The notes: generated from the letters alone by a model not told the origin. DNA of 64,000 nucleotides from Halorientalis pallida (GCF_004118325.1 NZ_RDFA01000002.1:191001-255000), one strand, 5' to 3'; counted from the stretch's first letter, positions 32,891-43,204 are shown. Made by a program: numbers and translations.

Positions 32891-35800
32891 CTACTCCGAC
32901 GCTTCCGCCGCCGCCACCGCTTCCACTGCGATCTCCATCTCGACACCCTCGACCGCCCACTCCTTCCGGTGACCGTCTTCGACCGATCCGAACTCGTCGG
33001 CTCGGACTTCCTCGGCGATCAGATCCTCGTGGTCGGCCACGAGGTCGGCCACGCGGTCGTCGTCGATGTCGAGGTCGACGCGGATGCGCGCCTCCAGATC
33101 GAGATCGAGGTCCTTCCGCATCTCCTGGACCCGGCGGATCACCTCGCGGGCGTACCCCTCGCTCTCGATGTCCTCGGTCAGGCCGGCGTCGATGTAGACG
33201 ACGCCCATTTCGTCGCCGTCCACGTCGAAGGCCACGCCCGTCACGTCGTCGGGCGTCTGCGTGACGAACTCGACCATCTCCTCGCTCAGGTCGACGGCCT
33301 CGCCCATCGCGTCCTCGACGGCCGCTTCCAGGGCCTGGACGGTCGGCTCGTCGACGCTGGCCTCGTTCATCGCGTTCATCACCCGGCCGGCCTCGTCGCC
33401 GAACTCCGGTCCCAGCAGGCTCATGTCGGCCTCGGCGGAGTAGGCGAGTTCGCCCCAGCTCTCGCCGGGCTCGATCAGTTCGAGGTCGCGGGCGTTCAGC
33501 CGCTCGGTCAGGAGGTCGCGCTGGCTCTCGACGGCCGCCCCGGTCTCCTCGTCGTCGGCCGCGACGACGACCCGCGTGATCGGCCAGCGGAGGCTCCGTT
33601 CGGCCTGCTGGCGAGCGTTCGAGCCCGCCTCTTCGACGGCCCGGGCGACCTCGACCTCGCTTTCGAGGGCGGGGTCCTTCCAGAACTCGTCGGGTTCGGG
33701 CCAGTCACGCATGTGGACGGTGTCGTGACCGGCGTCGCCCGTGAGGTTGCCGTAGATCTCCTCGGCCACGAAGGGCGCGAAGGGTGCGATCAGCGCGACC
33801 GTCTCTTCGAGGACGCGATAGAGCGTGGCGTAGGCGGCCTGCTTGGAGGCGCTATCGCCCTCGTCCCACATCCGTTCGCGGACGACCTGCACGTAGAACC
33901 GGGAGACGTCCTCGACGACGAACGAGAGCAGTTCGTCCAGCGCCTTGTCCTGCTCGAAGTCCTCGAAGTGCTCGGTCATGGTCTCCTCCACAGTTTGAAG
34001 CCGCGAGAGGACCCACTCGTCGACCAGTTCCGTCTCCGCGTCGGTCAGGTCCACAGTGGCAGGATCGAACTCGTCCATCCGCATGTACGGCAGCGGGAAG
34101 CGGAAGACGTTCCAGAGGATGTTGAGCCGGCGCTGCATCTCGGCCATCTCCTCCCAGGAGAACTTCATGTCGTCTGCCTGTCCGGTGACCGAGAGCAGGA
34201 ACAGGCGCATCGGGTCCCGACCGTGGCGCTCGATGGCCTCGCCGGGTTCGACGATGTTCCCGATGGACTTGGACATCTTTCGCCCGTCGGAGTCCAGCGC
34301 CCAACCGTGCATCAGTACCTGATCGTAGGGGACCTCGCCGAGCGCGGCGGTGCCCATACCGAGTTGCGACCAGAACCAGCCCCGGGTCTGGTCGTGGGCT
34401 TCGACGATGAGGTCGGCGGGCCACAGTTCCTCGAAGTCGTCGTCCTGTTCGGGGTAGTTCAGCGTGCCCCACGTCGCGACCGAGGAGTCCAGCCACACGT
34501 CGAACACGTCGCCGACGCGGGTGTAAGTCCGGCCGTCCTCGGTGATCGTCAGGTCGTCGACGGTGCCCTTGTGCAGATCCACCGCGTCCGGGTCGATGTC
34601 CTGATCGACGCGGTCGGCGAGTTCCTCGCGCGTGCCGATCACGATGGCGTCGGCCATCTCGCCGCTCCACTCCCCGTCGTCGGGCGTCCAGATCGGGATC
34701 GGAATGCCCCAGTAGCGCTGGCGGGAGACGTTCCAGTCCGGCGAGTCTTCCACGAAGTCCCGGAATCGGTTGTCACGGGCGCTCTGGGGGTACCACTCGC
34801 TGTCCTCGATGTTGGAAAGCAGTTCGTCTTTGATGTCGGTGACCGTGATGAACCACTGGTCGGTGACGAGGCGAACAATATCGGTATCGCAGCGCCAGCA
34901 CTGTCCCTCCCGGACGGAGTGTCCCTGTTCGCTCGACAGGAGGTGGCCCGCCGAATCGAGGTCGCCGATGATCTCGTCGTTGGCGTCCCGGACGAACTCG
35001 CCCTCGTACTCGCCGGCGGCGTCGGTGTAGACGCCGTCGTTGCCGACGGGACAGAAGATTTCGAGGTCGAGTTCCTGCCCGCGCTCGAAGTCCTCTTCAC
35101 CGTGACCGGGCGCGGAGTGGACCAGTCCGGTGCGGTCGGCCTCCACGTAGTCGGCGGTGTAGACCTGCCCGGAGCCCTCGGCCTGGGCGTGGTCGGGCAC
35201 CTGCTCGTCGAGGGGGTGGTCGTACGCCCAGCCGACCATCTCCTCGCCGGACAGTTCCGCCACGACCTCGTAGTCGTCGTAGCGGCCCGCTTTCAACACG
35301 TCCTCGACGCAGGCCTCGGCGACGTACAGGCGCTCGGTCTCGCCGTCCTTCTCGGCGTCGACGCCGACGTAGTCGAGGTCGCCGTCGACCGCGACGAAGG
35401 TGTTGGCGACGATTGTCCATGGCGTCGTCGTCCAGATGACGAGGCTCCCTTCCCGGTCTTCGAGTGGGAACTTCACGTAGATGGAGGGCTTGCCGACCTG
35501 GTGGTACTCGACCTCGTTGTTGGCGATCGCGGTCTCACACCGGGGACACTGGTTGATCGAGCGTTTCCCCTGCTCGACCAGCCCGCGCTCGTGGGCCTTC
35601 TCGAAGCCCCACCACGCCGCTTCCATGTACTCCGGGCGCACCGTCTTGTAGGGGTCGTCCCAGTCCATCCAGACGCCGAAGGACTTGAAGTCCTCCTGGA
35701 GGCCCTCGAGTTGCTCCTCGGCGAAGTCCTTGCACTCGTCGATGAAGTTCTGCTCGCCGAACTCCTCGATGTCTTTCTTGTTCTCGAAGCCGAGTTTCTC

Positions 35801-36097
35801 CTCGACTTTGGTCTCGATGGGGAGCCCGTGCATGTCGTAGCCCGGGCGGTCGGTCACGTCGTACCCCTGCATGCGGAGATAGCGGATGTAGCAGTCCTTG
35901 AGGGTCTTGTTCCAGGTCGTCCCCATGTGCGCCGACCCGGAGGTGTAGGGCGGCCCGTCGACGAAGAAGTAGGTCTCGCCGTCGGCCCGGTGTCGTTTGG
36001 TCTGTTCGTAGGCGTCGACCGCGTCCCAGTACTCGAAGACCTCGTCTTCGAGGTCGTGGGGCTCGTACTGGTCGTCCACCGGCTCGAACCTGCTCAT
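32891..36097 (-). CDS. ileS: isoleucyl-tRNA synthetase
   Basis: The 1068-residue product is a full-length archaeal class Ia synthetase. The HIGH motif appears as GSAHMGT in DGPPYTSGSAHMGTTWNK, and the KMSKS motif is intact in DSDGRKMSKSIGN. The editing domain follows the IWTTTPWTIVANT motif, and WFITVTDIK and the C-terminal anticodon-binding region (EEIYGNL, DWPEPDEFW) are present. It charges tRNA-Ile with isoleucine. The ATG at 36097 fits the family start MSRFEPVDDQYEP; a long upstream open frame is non-homologous. It is a single-gene unit, divergent from a pilin gene. Confidence 0.98.
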   Translation of the reverse strand: MSRFEPVDDQYEPHDLEDEVFEYWDAVDAYEQTKRHRADGETYFFVDGPPYTSGSAHMGTTWNKTLKDCYIRYLRMQGYDVTDRPGYDMHGLPIETKVEEKLGFENKKDIEEFGEQNFIDECKDFAEEQLEGLQEDFKSFGVWMDWDDPYKTVRPEYMEAAWWGFEKAHERGLVEQGKRSINQCPRCETAIANNEVEYHQVGKPSIYVKFPLEDREGSLVIWTTTPWTIVANTFVAVDGDLDYVGVDAEKDGETERLYVAEACVEDVLKAGRYDDYEVVAELSGEEMVGWAYDHPLDEQVPDHAQAEGSGQVYTADYVEADRTGLVHSAPGHGEEDFERGQELDLEIFCPVGNDGVYTDAAGEYEGEFVRDANDEIIGDLDSAGHLLSSEQGHSVREGQCWRCDTDIVRLVTDQWFITVTDIKDELLSNIEDSEWYPQSARDNRFRDFVEDSPDWNVSRQRYWGIPIPIWTPDDGEWSGEMADAIVIGTREELADRVDQDIDPDAVDLHKGTVDDLTITEDGRTYTRVGDVFDVWLDSSVATWGTLNYPEQDDDFEELWPADLIVEAHDQTRGWFWSQLGMGTAALGEVPYDQVLMHGWALDSDGRKMSKSIGNIVEPGEAIERHGRDPMRLFLLSVTGQADDMKFSWEEMAEMQRRLNILWNVFRFPLPYMRMDEFDPATVDLTDAETELVDEWVLSRLQTVEETMTEHFEDFEQDKALDELLSFVVEDVSRFYVQVVRERMWDEGDSASKQAAYATLYRVLEETVALIAPFAPFVAEEIYGNLTGDAGHDTVHMRDWPEPDEFWKDPALESEVEVARAVEEAGSNARQQAERSLRWPITRVVVAADDEETGAAVESQRDLLTERLNARDLELIEPGESWGELAYSAEADMSLLGPEFGDEAGRVMNAMNEASVDEPTVQALEAAVEDAMGEAVDLSEEMVEFVTQTPDDVTGVAFDVDGDEMGVVYIDAGLTEDIESEGYAREVIRRVQEMRKDLDLDLEARIRVDLDIDDDRVADLVADHEDLIAEEVRADEFGSVEDGHRKEWAVEGVEMEIAVEAVAAAEASE

Positions 36098-36199
36098 GTG
36101 AATCCCATTCGGAGCCGGGACTAAAGGCAAATCGGTCCCGCGCCACGAGGGGGCGAGCCGAACCGTCCGTTTATCCGGAGCGAGCGGCAAGCGGACGGC

Positions 36200-36730
36200 G
36201 TGTTCGGAGCCGAGCGCGGCCAGTCGGAAGTTCTCGGTGAGGTGTTGCTGGTCGGCGTCGCCGTCGTCGTCGCGGCCGTCCTGTCGCTGGGGGCACTGGG
36301 ATTCGGCGACGAGGTCGACGACCCAGCACCGACGATCGCCGAGTCCAGCGGCGACCTCGTCGCCGACGACGGCGGCTTCGGTAACCAGCGCGTCCGGCTC
36401 TACCACCAGGCGGGCGATCCCGTCCGGGTCGAAAACGTCGAGATCGCCGTCGACGCGTCCGACGCCTGCGGGAAACGCGGGCGGATCGTCGGCCTCCCGA
36501 CGAACACCATCGACGCCGACGAGAACGTCGAGGGCGCGGACATCTTCGACGGTCGCACCGGCCAGGCGAGAGGCGCACTCCGCGAGGACGTGTACCGGGC
36601 GGGCGACGTGTTCGACTTCCGGCTGACCAGCGGTGCCTGCGAACTCGATCCCGGCGATCGGATCACGGTCCGAATCGTCCACACCCCCTCGGGCGCGGTG
36701 ATCGTCGAAGAGCGACTGACCGCGAATTGA
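36200..36730 (+). CDS. type IV pilin-like protein
   Basis: The 176-residue product has a class III-type prepilin signal: a short basic leader ending RGQSEVLGEVLLVGVAVVVA, with cleavage expected between Gly and Gln by the PibD peptidase, then a hydrophobic helix that would form the filament core. The mature head is beta-rich and contains two cysteines (DASDACGKRGR, TSGACELDPGD) that could form a disulfide. It stands alone without pilus assembly genes (pilB/pilC), so it must use machinery encoded elsewhere. The start codon is GTG. Confidence 0.85.
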   Translation: MFGAERGQSEVLGEVLLVGVAVVVAAVLSLGALGFGDEVDDPAPTIAESSGDLVADDGGFGNQRVRLYHQAGDPVRVENVEIAVDASDACGKRGRIVGLPTNTIDADENVEGADIFDGRTGQARGALREDVYRAGDVFDFRLTSGACELDPGDRITVRIVHTPSGAVIVEERLTAN

Positions 36731-36776
36731 GCACGAACCGTCATCGTGGAGTACGACCGATCAGTATCACCGCCCG

Positions 36777-37403
36777 ATGCCAACCGACCCCGAGGACCGG
36801 AACCCGCTCGCCGAGGACTGCCGGCGCTGTCCCGCGCTGGTCGAGGGCCGGGAGTGTATCTCGTGGGGCAACGGTCCGCTCGACGCCGATCTCGTCGTCG
36901 TGGGCGAAGCGCCGGGGTACGGTGATCCCGACGCCGACCGCTGGCGCGGCGGCAACTGGACCGGGATGGCCTACACGTCCCGCCACTCCGGCCGACGCAT
37001 CAGGACGGTGCTCGCCGACGCCGGCTACGGACCGGATGAGTGTTACTTCACCAACGCCGTGAAGTGTTTCCCGGCAGCTCCCGAGGAGCCGACGACGAAC
37101 AGGGAGCCGACGGAGCAAGAGCGGGCGAACTGCCGACCATATTTGCGCGAGGAGATCGAGACGGTCGCGCCGCGTGCCGTGGTCACGACCGGGAAACACG
37201 CCACCCGGTCGGTGCTCGCGATGGTCGACCGCGACTGCGAGGGGTTCCTCGACGCGGTGTTGTCGCCGGTCGACTGCCCCGACCTGTCGACGACGGTCCT
37301 GCCGCTCCTGCACCCCTCCTACCAGGACGTGTGGCTCTCGCGGCTCGAGTACACACGCGCGGAGTACGTCGACGCCATCGGGCAAGCGGTCGCGGAGTGG
37401 TGA
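36777..37403 (+). CDS. uracil-DNA glycosylase family protein (Fe-S type)
   Basis: The 208-residue product fits the Fe-S uracil-DNA glycosylases (family 4/5): CRRCPALVEGR at the N-terminus, the active-site loop VVGEAPGYGDPDADRW, TNAVKCFP with another cysteine, and the HPSYQDVW motif near the C-terminus. These enzymes remove uracil from DNA after cytosine deamination. The GEAPG form is that of family 4, while the extended CxxC arrangement resembles family 5, so the subfamily is not settled. It starts 46 bp after the pilin stop and precedes the large regulator gene. Confidence 0.88.
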   Translation: MPTDPEDRNPLAEDCRRCPALVEGRECISWGNGPLDADLVVVGEAPGYGDPDADRWRGGNWTGMAYTSRHSGRRIRTVLADAGYGPDECYFTNAVKCFPAAPEEPTTNREPTEQERANCRPYLREEIETVAPRAVVTTGKHATRSVLAMVDRDCEGFLDAVLSPVDCPDLSTTVLPLLHPSYQDVWLSRLEYTRAEYVDAIGQAVAEW

Positions 37404-37467
37404 CCGAGAAACGGGAAACGAGATCCACAGTTGCGTTTATCACCGTCGGATGGAAAGCGGTCGTACG

Positions 37468-40400
37468 ATGGCGGACGAATCCGCGGGCGCTTCGGCTCCC
37501 GTATCGGACCGGTGGGGGGATTCGAGCCTCGTCGGCACGCTGGCGAGGACGGCCGGCGTGGCCTGCTTCCGACTCGACGGCGACCGTCGGCTCCGGGCGG
37601 TCACGGACGGACTCCTCGACCTGACCGGCCACAGTCGCGGGGGTATCCTGGGTGAACGCGTCAGCGCACTGTTCGATCCGGCGGACGCTGCCCGGGTCGA
37701 GATCGGTCTCCGGCGGCTGGCGGCGAGCGACGAAGGAATCGAGTCGGTCGCGGTGACGGCCACCGCCGACGGGGAGACCACGCCCTGTACGCTCGGGCTC
37801 GGCCGGGCCGAGGGGGGCGTCGTCGGCGTGTTGCAGCCCCGGAGTGACCGGGGCGACGCGGACCACGCGCAGTTCCGGGAGATGGTCGACTACGTGGAAG
37901 ACTACGCCATCTTCACGCTGGACACCGACGGAACCGTCGTCAGCTGGAACACCAGCGCGGAGCGGATCAAGAGGTACGCGGCCGAGGAGATCATCGGCGA
38001 GCGATTCGACGTGTTCTACACGGCGGAAGACCAGGCGGCCGGCGTGCCGGGGCGGAATCTCGCCGAGGCGGTCGGGAGCGGCCGGGCCGAGGACGAGGGG
38101 TGGCGCGTCCGGAAGGACGGGAGCCGGTTCTGGGCGAACGTCGTCATCACGCCGGTTCGTGACGACGACGGCGACCTCGACGGGTTCGTCAAGATCACAC
38201 GGGACATGACCGAGCGCCGCGAGCACGCCCGCCAGCTCGAGCGCGAACGGAACCTGTTCGAGCGGGCCCTCGACGCCGCGCCGGTCGCCATCCTCGTCGT
38301 CGACGCCGACGGCGACGTGATCCGGACGAACATCCCCGAGGACGTGGAGCGAACCCCCCTCGAAAGCCCCACTGGGTACGACGTGTACACCGTCGACGGC
38401 GAGCCGATCCCGCCCGAGCAGCGGCCGTCCCGGACGGTCTTCGAGACCGGCGAGCCGGTGTACGACCGGGAGTTACGCGTCGAACTCCCCGAGCAGGGGC
38501 GGCTGTTCCTGTCGGTCACCGCGGTGCCGCTCACCGACAGCGAGGGGCACGTCGACCGGGCGGTCGTCACCGTCGAGGACGTGACCCGGCTGAAGTCACA
38601 GGCGCGACAGCTCGAACGCGAACGCGACGAGTTGCGGGCCGAACTCGACGACGTGTTCGCCCGGATCAGCGACGGGTTCTACGGACTCGACTCGGCGTTG
38701 CGGTTCTCGTTCGTCAACGAGCGCGCGGCCGAGCTCCTCGGGATAGCGGAACACGAGGTGCTGGGCAACGACATCCGGAGCGAACTCGACCCCACCGAGC
38801 GGTTCGAGGCGGCGCTGCAGGAGGCCCTCGACGAGCAGACGACGGTCACGATCGAGGACTACTACCCGCCGCTGGACGCCTGGTTCGAGAACACGATCTA
38901 CCCCACCGAGAGTGGCCTCTCCGTGTACTTCCGGGACGTGACCGAGCGCAAGGAGCGCGAGCAGGCACTCGCCCGGTCGCGGCGGCGGTACCGGACGCTG
39001 GTCGAGCAGTTCCCCAACGGCGTCGTCACGCTGTTCGACGAGGAACTGCGCTTCCTGCTGGCGGGCGGCGAGGGGTTCGCGGACTACCCGTTCGACGCCG
39101 GCGACATCGAGGGCGAGCGGATCGACGAGCGCGTACCGACGGAACTGGCCGATCAGGTCGTCCCCCACTACGAGGCCGTCTTCGACGGCGAGGAGCGGTG
39201 TTTCGAGGTGGCGTTCGGCGACCAAACCCTCCAGTTTCACGCCGTTCCGGTCCGCGACGACGACGGTCAGGTCGTCGCCGGGATGGGGATGTCACAGGAC
39301 GTGACCGACCAGCGTCGCCGGGAGCAGGAACTCGAGACGCGGGTCAGCCAGCAGGCCGTCGTCACGGAGTTGGGCCAGTACGCGCTCGCGGCCGAGGACC
39401 TCGACAGACTGTTCGAGCAGGCGGTCACGGCCATCTCGGGGACGCTCGAGGTCGACTACTGCAAGCTACTGGAACTGCAGTCCGACGGCGAGATGCACCT
39501 GCGGGCCGGCGTGGGGTGGCGCGACGGGCTCGTCGGTGAGGCGACCGTCGGCACCGACCGCGACTCGCAAGCCGGCTACACGCTCCTGTCCGAGGGGCCG
39601 GTCGTCGTCGAGGACCTGCGAACCGAACAGCGTTTTTCGGGCCCGGAACTGCTCACGAGCCACGGCGTGCGAAGCGGTGTGAGCGTCGTCGTCGGCACGC
39701 CCGAACGGCCGTGGGGCGTCCTCGGCACCCACGACACCGAGCCCGAGCAGTTCAGCGAGCAGGACGTGGCCTTCGTGCAAGCGGTCGCGAACATCCTCAC
39801 GACCGCCATCGAGCGGGTCGCCCACGAGGAGAAACTCCGCCGCCAGCGCGAGCAACTGGCCGCGCTGAACAACCTCAACGCGGTCGGCCGGGACATCATC
39901 CGCGCCCTGCTCAGGCAGTCGACCCGCGAGGAGGTCGAGGCACTGGTCTGTGAACGACTGGCCGACTCCGACTCCTACGCCTTCGCCTGGGTCGGCGCGG
40001 TCGACGAGACCGAAGACGTGGTCGTCACCCGGGCCGAAGCCGGCGTGACGGACTATCTGAGCGACGTGACGATCCGGGTCGACGACAGCGAAGCGGCCCG
40101 GGGGCCGACCGGCCGGGCGTTCAGGACCGGCCAGTTGCAGGTGTGTCAGAACGTCCAGACCGACCCCGACTACGCGCAGTGGCGCGAGCGGGCCAGGGCG
40201 TACGGCTACCGTGCGTCGGCGGCGGTCCCGATCAGCTACGAGAACACCGTCTACGGCGTGTTGAACGTCTACACCGAGCGGGCCAACGCCTTCGACACCG
40301 AGGAGCGGGCCGTGCTGGGCGGCCTCGGCGACGTGATGGGCCACACGATCAACGCCATCGAGCGCCAGCGGCTCCTGATGAGCGACGAGGTCACCGAGGT

Positions 40401-41058
40401 CGAGTTCCGTATCCGGAACCTGTTCGAGACTCTCGGATTCGAGGGGGAGCCGACCGGCACCGTCACCGTCGCGAAGACCATCCCGACCGGTGGGGACACG
40501 TACCTGGCCTACGGGAGTGCCGACGAGGCGGCCCAGGCGTGGCTCGACGACCTCGTCGATCTGGTCCCGCACTGGCAGGACCTGACCTACGTCGGGACGG
40601 TCGGAGACGACCGGCGGTTCGAGGTCCACCTCGACGATCCGCCGGTCCTGTCGCTGTTGGGCGCCCACGGCGGCCGCGTCGAGACCGCGCGGGTCACCGA
40701 CGGCGACTACCACATGACGGTCGAACTGCCACCCGACGCGTCCGTCCGGGCGGTCGTCGACGGCGTCCAGCGGATCTACCCGGAGGCCGAGATGCTCGTC
40801 CAGCGCCGGACGACCCTCGACAGCCGCGACGGCGGCCACCGGGGGCTCGACCTCGACGCGATCCTGACCGACCGGCAACTGGCCGCGGTGGAGGCGTCCT
40901 ACTACGCGGGCTTTTTCGAGTGGCCCCGCGAGAGTACCGGCGAGGAGGTCGCCGACGCGCTCGGGATCTCCCCGCCGACCTTCCACCAGCACCTCCGCGC
41001 CGCCGAGGGGCGTATCCTGACGGCGTTGCTCGGCGACGACGGAGCCACGGCGGACTGA
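37468..41058 (+). CDS. multi-PAS/GAF Bat-type HTH_10 regulator
   Basis: The 1196-residue cytosolic product strings together about five PAS domains (roughly residues 25-630, including MVDYVEDYAIFTLDTDGTVV), two GAF domains (about 640-790 and 800-970), a BAT domain (about 990-1120) and a C-terminal HTH_10 domain (LTDRQLAAVEASYYAGFF, STGEEVADALGISPPTFHQH). There is no histidine kinase core, so it is a one-component sensor that couples several small-molecule, redox or light inputs directly to DNA binding, like bacterio-opsin activator Bat. TTTATCACC about 30 bp upstream supports ATG 37468; ATG 37450 is an alternative. Confidence 0.9.
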   Translation: MADESAGASAPVSDRWGDSSLVGTLARTAGVACFRLDGDRRLRAVTDGLLDLTGHSRGGILGERVSALFDPADAARVEIGLRRLAASDEGIESVAVTATADGETTPCTLGLGRAEGGVVGVLQPRSDRGDADHAQFREMVDYVEDYAIFTLDTDGTVVSWNTSAERIKRYAAEEIIGERFDVFYTAEDQAAGVPGRNLAEAVGSGRAEDEGWRVRKDGSRFWANVVITPVRDDDGDLDGFVKITRDMTERREHARQLERERNLFERALDAAPVAILVVDADGDVIRTNIPEDVERTPLESPTGYDVYTVDGEPIPPEQRPSRTVFETGEPVYDRELRVELPEQGRLFLSVTAVPLTDSEGHVDRAVVTVEDVTRLKSQARQLERERDELRAELDDVFARISDGFYGLDSALRFSFVNERAAELLGIAEHEVLGNDIRSELDPTERFEAALQEALDEQTTVTIEDYYPPLDAWFENTIYPTESGLSVYFRDVTERKEREQALARSRRRYRTLVEQFPNGVVTLFDEELRFLLAGGEGFADYPFDAGDIEGERIDERVPTELADQVVPHYEAVFDGEERCFEVAFGDQTLQFHAVPVRDDDGQVVAGMGMSQDVTDQRRREQELETRVSQQAVVTELGQYALAAEDLDRLFEQAVTAISGTLEVDYCKLLELQSDGEMHLRAGVGWRDGLVGEATVGTDRDSQAGYTLLSEGPVVVEDLRTEQRFSGPELLTSHGVRSGVSVVVGTPERPWGVLGTHDTEPEQFSEQDVAFVQAVANILTTAIERVAHEEKLRRQREQLAALNNLNAVGRDIIRALLRQSTREEVEALVCERLADSDSYAFAWVGAVDETEDVVVTRAEAGVTDYLSDVTIRVDDSEAARGPTGRAFRTGQLQVCQNVQTDPDYAQWRERARAYGYRASAAVPISYENTVYGVLNVYTERANAFDTEERAVLGGLGDVMGHTINAIERQRLLMSDEVTEVEFRIRNLFETLGFEGEPTGTVTVAKTIPTGGDTYLAYGSADEAAQAWLDDLVDLVPHWQDLTYVGTVGDDRRFEVHLDDPPVLSLLGAHGGRVETARVTDGDYHMTVELPPDASVRAVVDGVQRIYPEAEMLVQRRTTLDSRDGGHRGLDLDAILTDRQLAAVEASYYAGFFEWPRESTGEEVADALGISPPTFHQHLRAAEGRILTALLGDDGATAD

Positions 41059-41146
41059 GCCGCCGGTTTCGGACCCGGCGGCGCGGGGCTCTCCAAACCG
41101 TTTAGGCACGCGGCTTTTCCCCCGGTGTGCGGACGTCCCCAACGTG

Positions 41147-42277
41147 ATGCGCCGTGAGACGACCGCTCGATCCGGCCCGTTCTCGGACCGCCACAGACAC
41201 GTCCTCGCCGCGGTCGCGGACCGGGACGCCTGCACCGTCGACGAACTCGCGGCGGCGCTCGCCGACCGGCTCGACGACGGCCGCGACGCCGCCGTCACAC
41301 GCCAGGAGGTCGCCCTGGTACACACCCACCTCCCCAGACTCGACAGCGCCGGGCTGATCGAGTTCGACCGCGAGCGCGGCACCGTTCGGGCACGTTCGGA
41401 CACCCCCGAAGCGGTCGATCGGTGGTACAGCGACCACGGCGGCGGCACGGACCGCTCGACGGGCGAGCCGACGGGACGCGACCGATCGGCGACACCGGAC
41501 CAGTGGCGGGACCGCCGGCGGACGCTCCGCTCGGTCCTGGCGGGGTGTGAATCGGGCGACCGGATCCCGCTGGCCGTCCTCGCAGTCGCCGTCGCCGTCA
41601 GCGAGGGTGAGGACGGGGCCACCGACCTCGCGTCCGTCCGCTCGACGCTGCACCACGTCCATCTCCCGAAACTCGACGCCAGCGGCGTCCTCGACTACGA
41701 CCCCGAGGCGAGGACTGCGACCTGCCGGTCGGACGAATCCGAGGGCACGGCGCACCTGCGCGAGGTGACACACGACGGCGACAGCCCTGAGACGGCGGAG
41801 CGACAGCGGCCCGACGACGACGCGGTCTGGACCGTCGCCGGCCGAACGGACGTTCGGGAGCGCCAGCGGGCGCTGTTCGACCACGCCGACGAGTCGCTCG
41901 CCCTCGTGGTCGCGACTCCCGAGATGGTGACCGCGGACTGTCTCACGCACCTGCGGGAGGCGATCGACCGCGGCGTGGCCGTGACCGTCGCCGCGACGGA
42001 CGACCGCACGGCCCAGTCCGTCGAGAGCGCGCTGTCCGGAATCTCGGTCCGGGCCGCCGACGGCGAGCGACTGGGGCCGCTCCCCGGAACGCACGGCCGA
42101 CTCGGCCGGGTCGTCCTCGCGGACCGGCGGGCGGCGCTGGTGGGGTCCCGGGACGGCGACGAGCGGGCGGTCACCGTCGATGGCACGGGCCACGACCTCG
42201 TGACGGCGCTCCGCGACGTGGTCGGAGTGAGTGACACGGCCGACAGTTCACGCCGGCGGCCGGAAGCACTCCCCTGA
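41147..42277 (+). CDS. tandem DUF7344 winged-helix regulator
   Basis: The 376-residue product holds two DUF7344-type winged helices, residues about 12-85 (LAAVADRDACTVDELAAALA, LVHTHLPRLDSAGLIEFD) and 115-200 (LRSVLAGCESGDRIPLAVLA, LHHVHLPKLDASGVLDYD), joined by an Arg-rich linker. Residues 225-370 resemble the sugar-sensing/PLD-like C-terminal domain found in TrmB-type regulators (RERQRALFDHADESLALVVA). It is probably a transcription factor. CCGTTTAGGC about 35 bp upstream is a TATA candidate. It directly follows the large Bat-type regulator and may act with it. Confidence 0.78.
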   Translation: MRRETTARSGPFSDRHRHVLAAVADRDACTVDELAAALADRLDDGRDAAVTRQEVALVHTHLPRLDSAGLIEFDRERGTVRARSDTPEAVDRWYSDHGGGTDRSTGEPTGRDRSATPDQWRDRRRTLRSVLAGCESGDRIPLAVLAVAVAVSEGEDGATDLASVRSTLHHVHLPKLDASGVLDYDPEARTATCRSDESEGTAHLREVTHDGDSPETAERQRPDDDAVWTVAGRTDVRERQRALFDHADESLALVVATPEMVTADCLTHLREAIDRGVAVTVAATDDRTAQSVESALSGISVRAADGERLGPLPGTHGRLGRVVLADRRAALVGSRDGDERAVTVDGTGHDLVTALRDVVGVSDTADSSRRRPEALP

Positions 42278-42334
42278 GAGCGAGACCGTCGATGACCGGG
42301 GCACTATTATTCCTGCTGTGAGAACGTGTCGGCA

Positions 42335-43204
42335 ATGACGGCAGTGGTCGAGGCGTTCCGGAGCGTCGTCGGAACGAACCCGGTCGTCATGGGGCTGGTC
42401 GGGGGACTGGTCATCGCCGGTCTCAACCTGCTCGGGGCCTCTCTCGTGTTCGTCTGGAAGAACCCGAGCCAGCGGGGCCTCGACGGGGCGCTGGGCTTCG
42501 CCGCCGGCGTGATGCTCGCGGCCGCGTTCACGAGCCTCATCGTCCCCGGTATCGAGGAGTACGCTGGCGGCGATCCGGTGCCCGTCCTCGTCGGCCTCGC
42601 GCTGGGCGTCCTCTTTCTCGATCAGGCCGACAGACTGGTGCCCCACGCCCACTACCTGCTGACTGGCGAGCGCCGGACCGACGCCGCCGACCCCGGCGAG
42701 TCCGTCCCCGGCGTCGACGACGAGCGACTGGCCCCGGTCGTCCTGTTCATCCTCGCGATCACGCTCCACAACATGCCCGAGGGGCTGGCCGTCGGCGTTG
42801 GCTTCGGCGCGGTGGCACAGGCCACCGACCCCGCGGCGGCGGAGGCGGCGCTCGCCCAGGCCATCTCGCTCATGCTCGCCATCGGCATCCAGAACGTCCC
42901 GGAGGGGCTGGCGGTGTCGGTCGCGGCGATCAACGCCGGGCTGGATCGGCGGTTCTACGCGGTCGTCGCCGGCCTCCGGTCGGGCATCGTCGAACTCCCA
43001 CTGGTCCTGCTGGGCGTGCTGGCCGTGGCGCTCGTCGAACCCCTGCTCCCCTACGCCATGGGCTTCGCCGCCGGCGCGATGCTGTTCGTCATCTCCGACG
43101 AGATCGTCCCCGAGACCCACGTCCGTGGGAACGAACGGATCGCCACCCTCGGCACCATGCTCGGCGTCGTCGTCATGCTGTATCTGGACGTGTCGCTGGG
43201 CTAA
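42335..43204 (+). CDS. ZIP family metal transporter
   Basis: The 289-residue product has eight membrane helices and both ZIP signature helices: TLHNMPEGLAVGVGFG in helix 4 and IQNVPEGLAVSVAAI in helix 5, each with a metal-binding histidine or asparagine plus glutamate. DEIVPETH near the end supports the family. ZIP proteins carry zinc, iron or related divalent metals into the cytoplasm. The loop after helix 3 is short and has few histidines. ATTATTCCTG about 27 bp before the ATG suggests a leaderless transcript; an upstream GTG is less likely. Confidence 0.92.
   Translation: MTAVVEAFRSVVGTNPVVMGLVGGLVIAGLNLLGASLVFVWKNPSQRGLDGALGFAAGVMLAAAFTSLIVPGIEEYAGGDPVPVLVGLALGVLFLDQADRLVPHAHYLLTGERRTDAADPGESVPGVDDERLAPVVLFILAITLHNMPEGLAVGVGFGAVAQATDPAAAEAALAQAISLMLAIGIQNVPEGLAVSVAAINAGLDRRFYAVVAGLRSGIVELPLVLLGVLAVALVEPLLPYAMGFAAGAMLFVISDEIVPETHVRGNERIATLGTMLGVVVMLYLDVSLG

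Noticed and set aside
32588-36124. A 1178-residue open frame antisense to ileS
   Set aside because: It is the mirror of a long, GC-rich acidic gene. IleRS has intact catalytic motifs on the other strand, and the antisense protein shows no recognisable fold.
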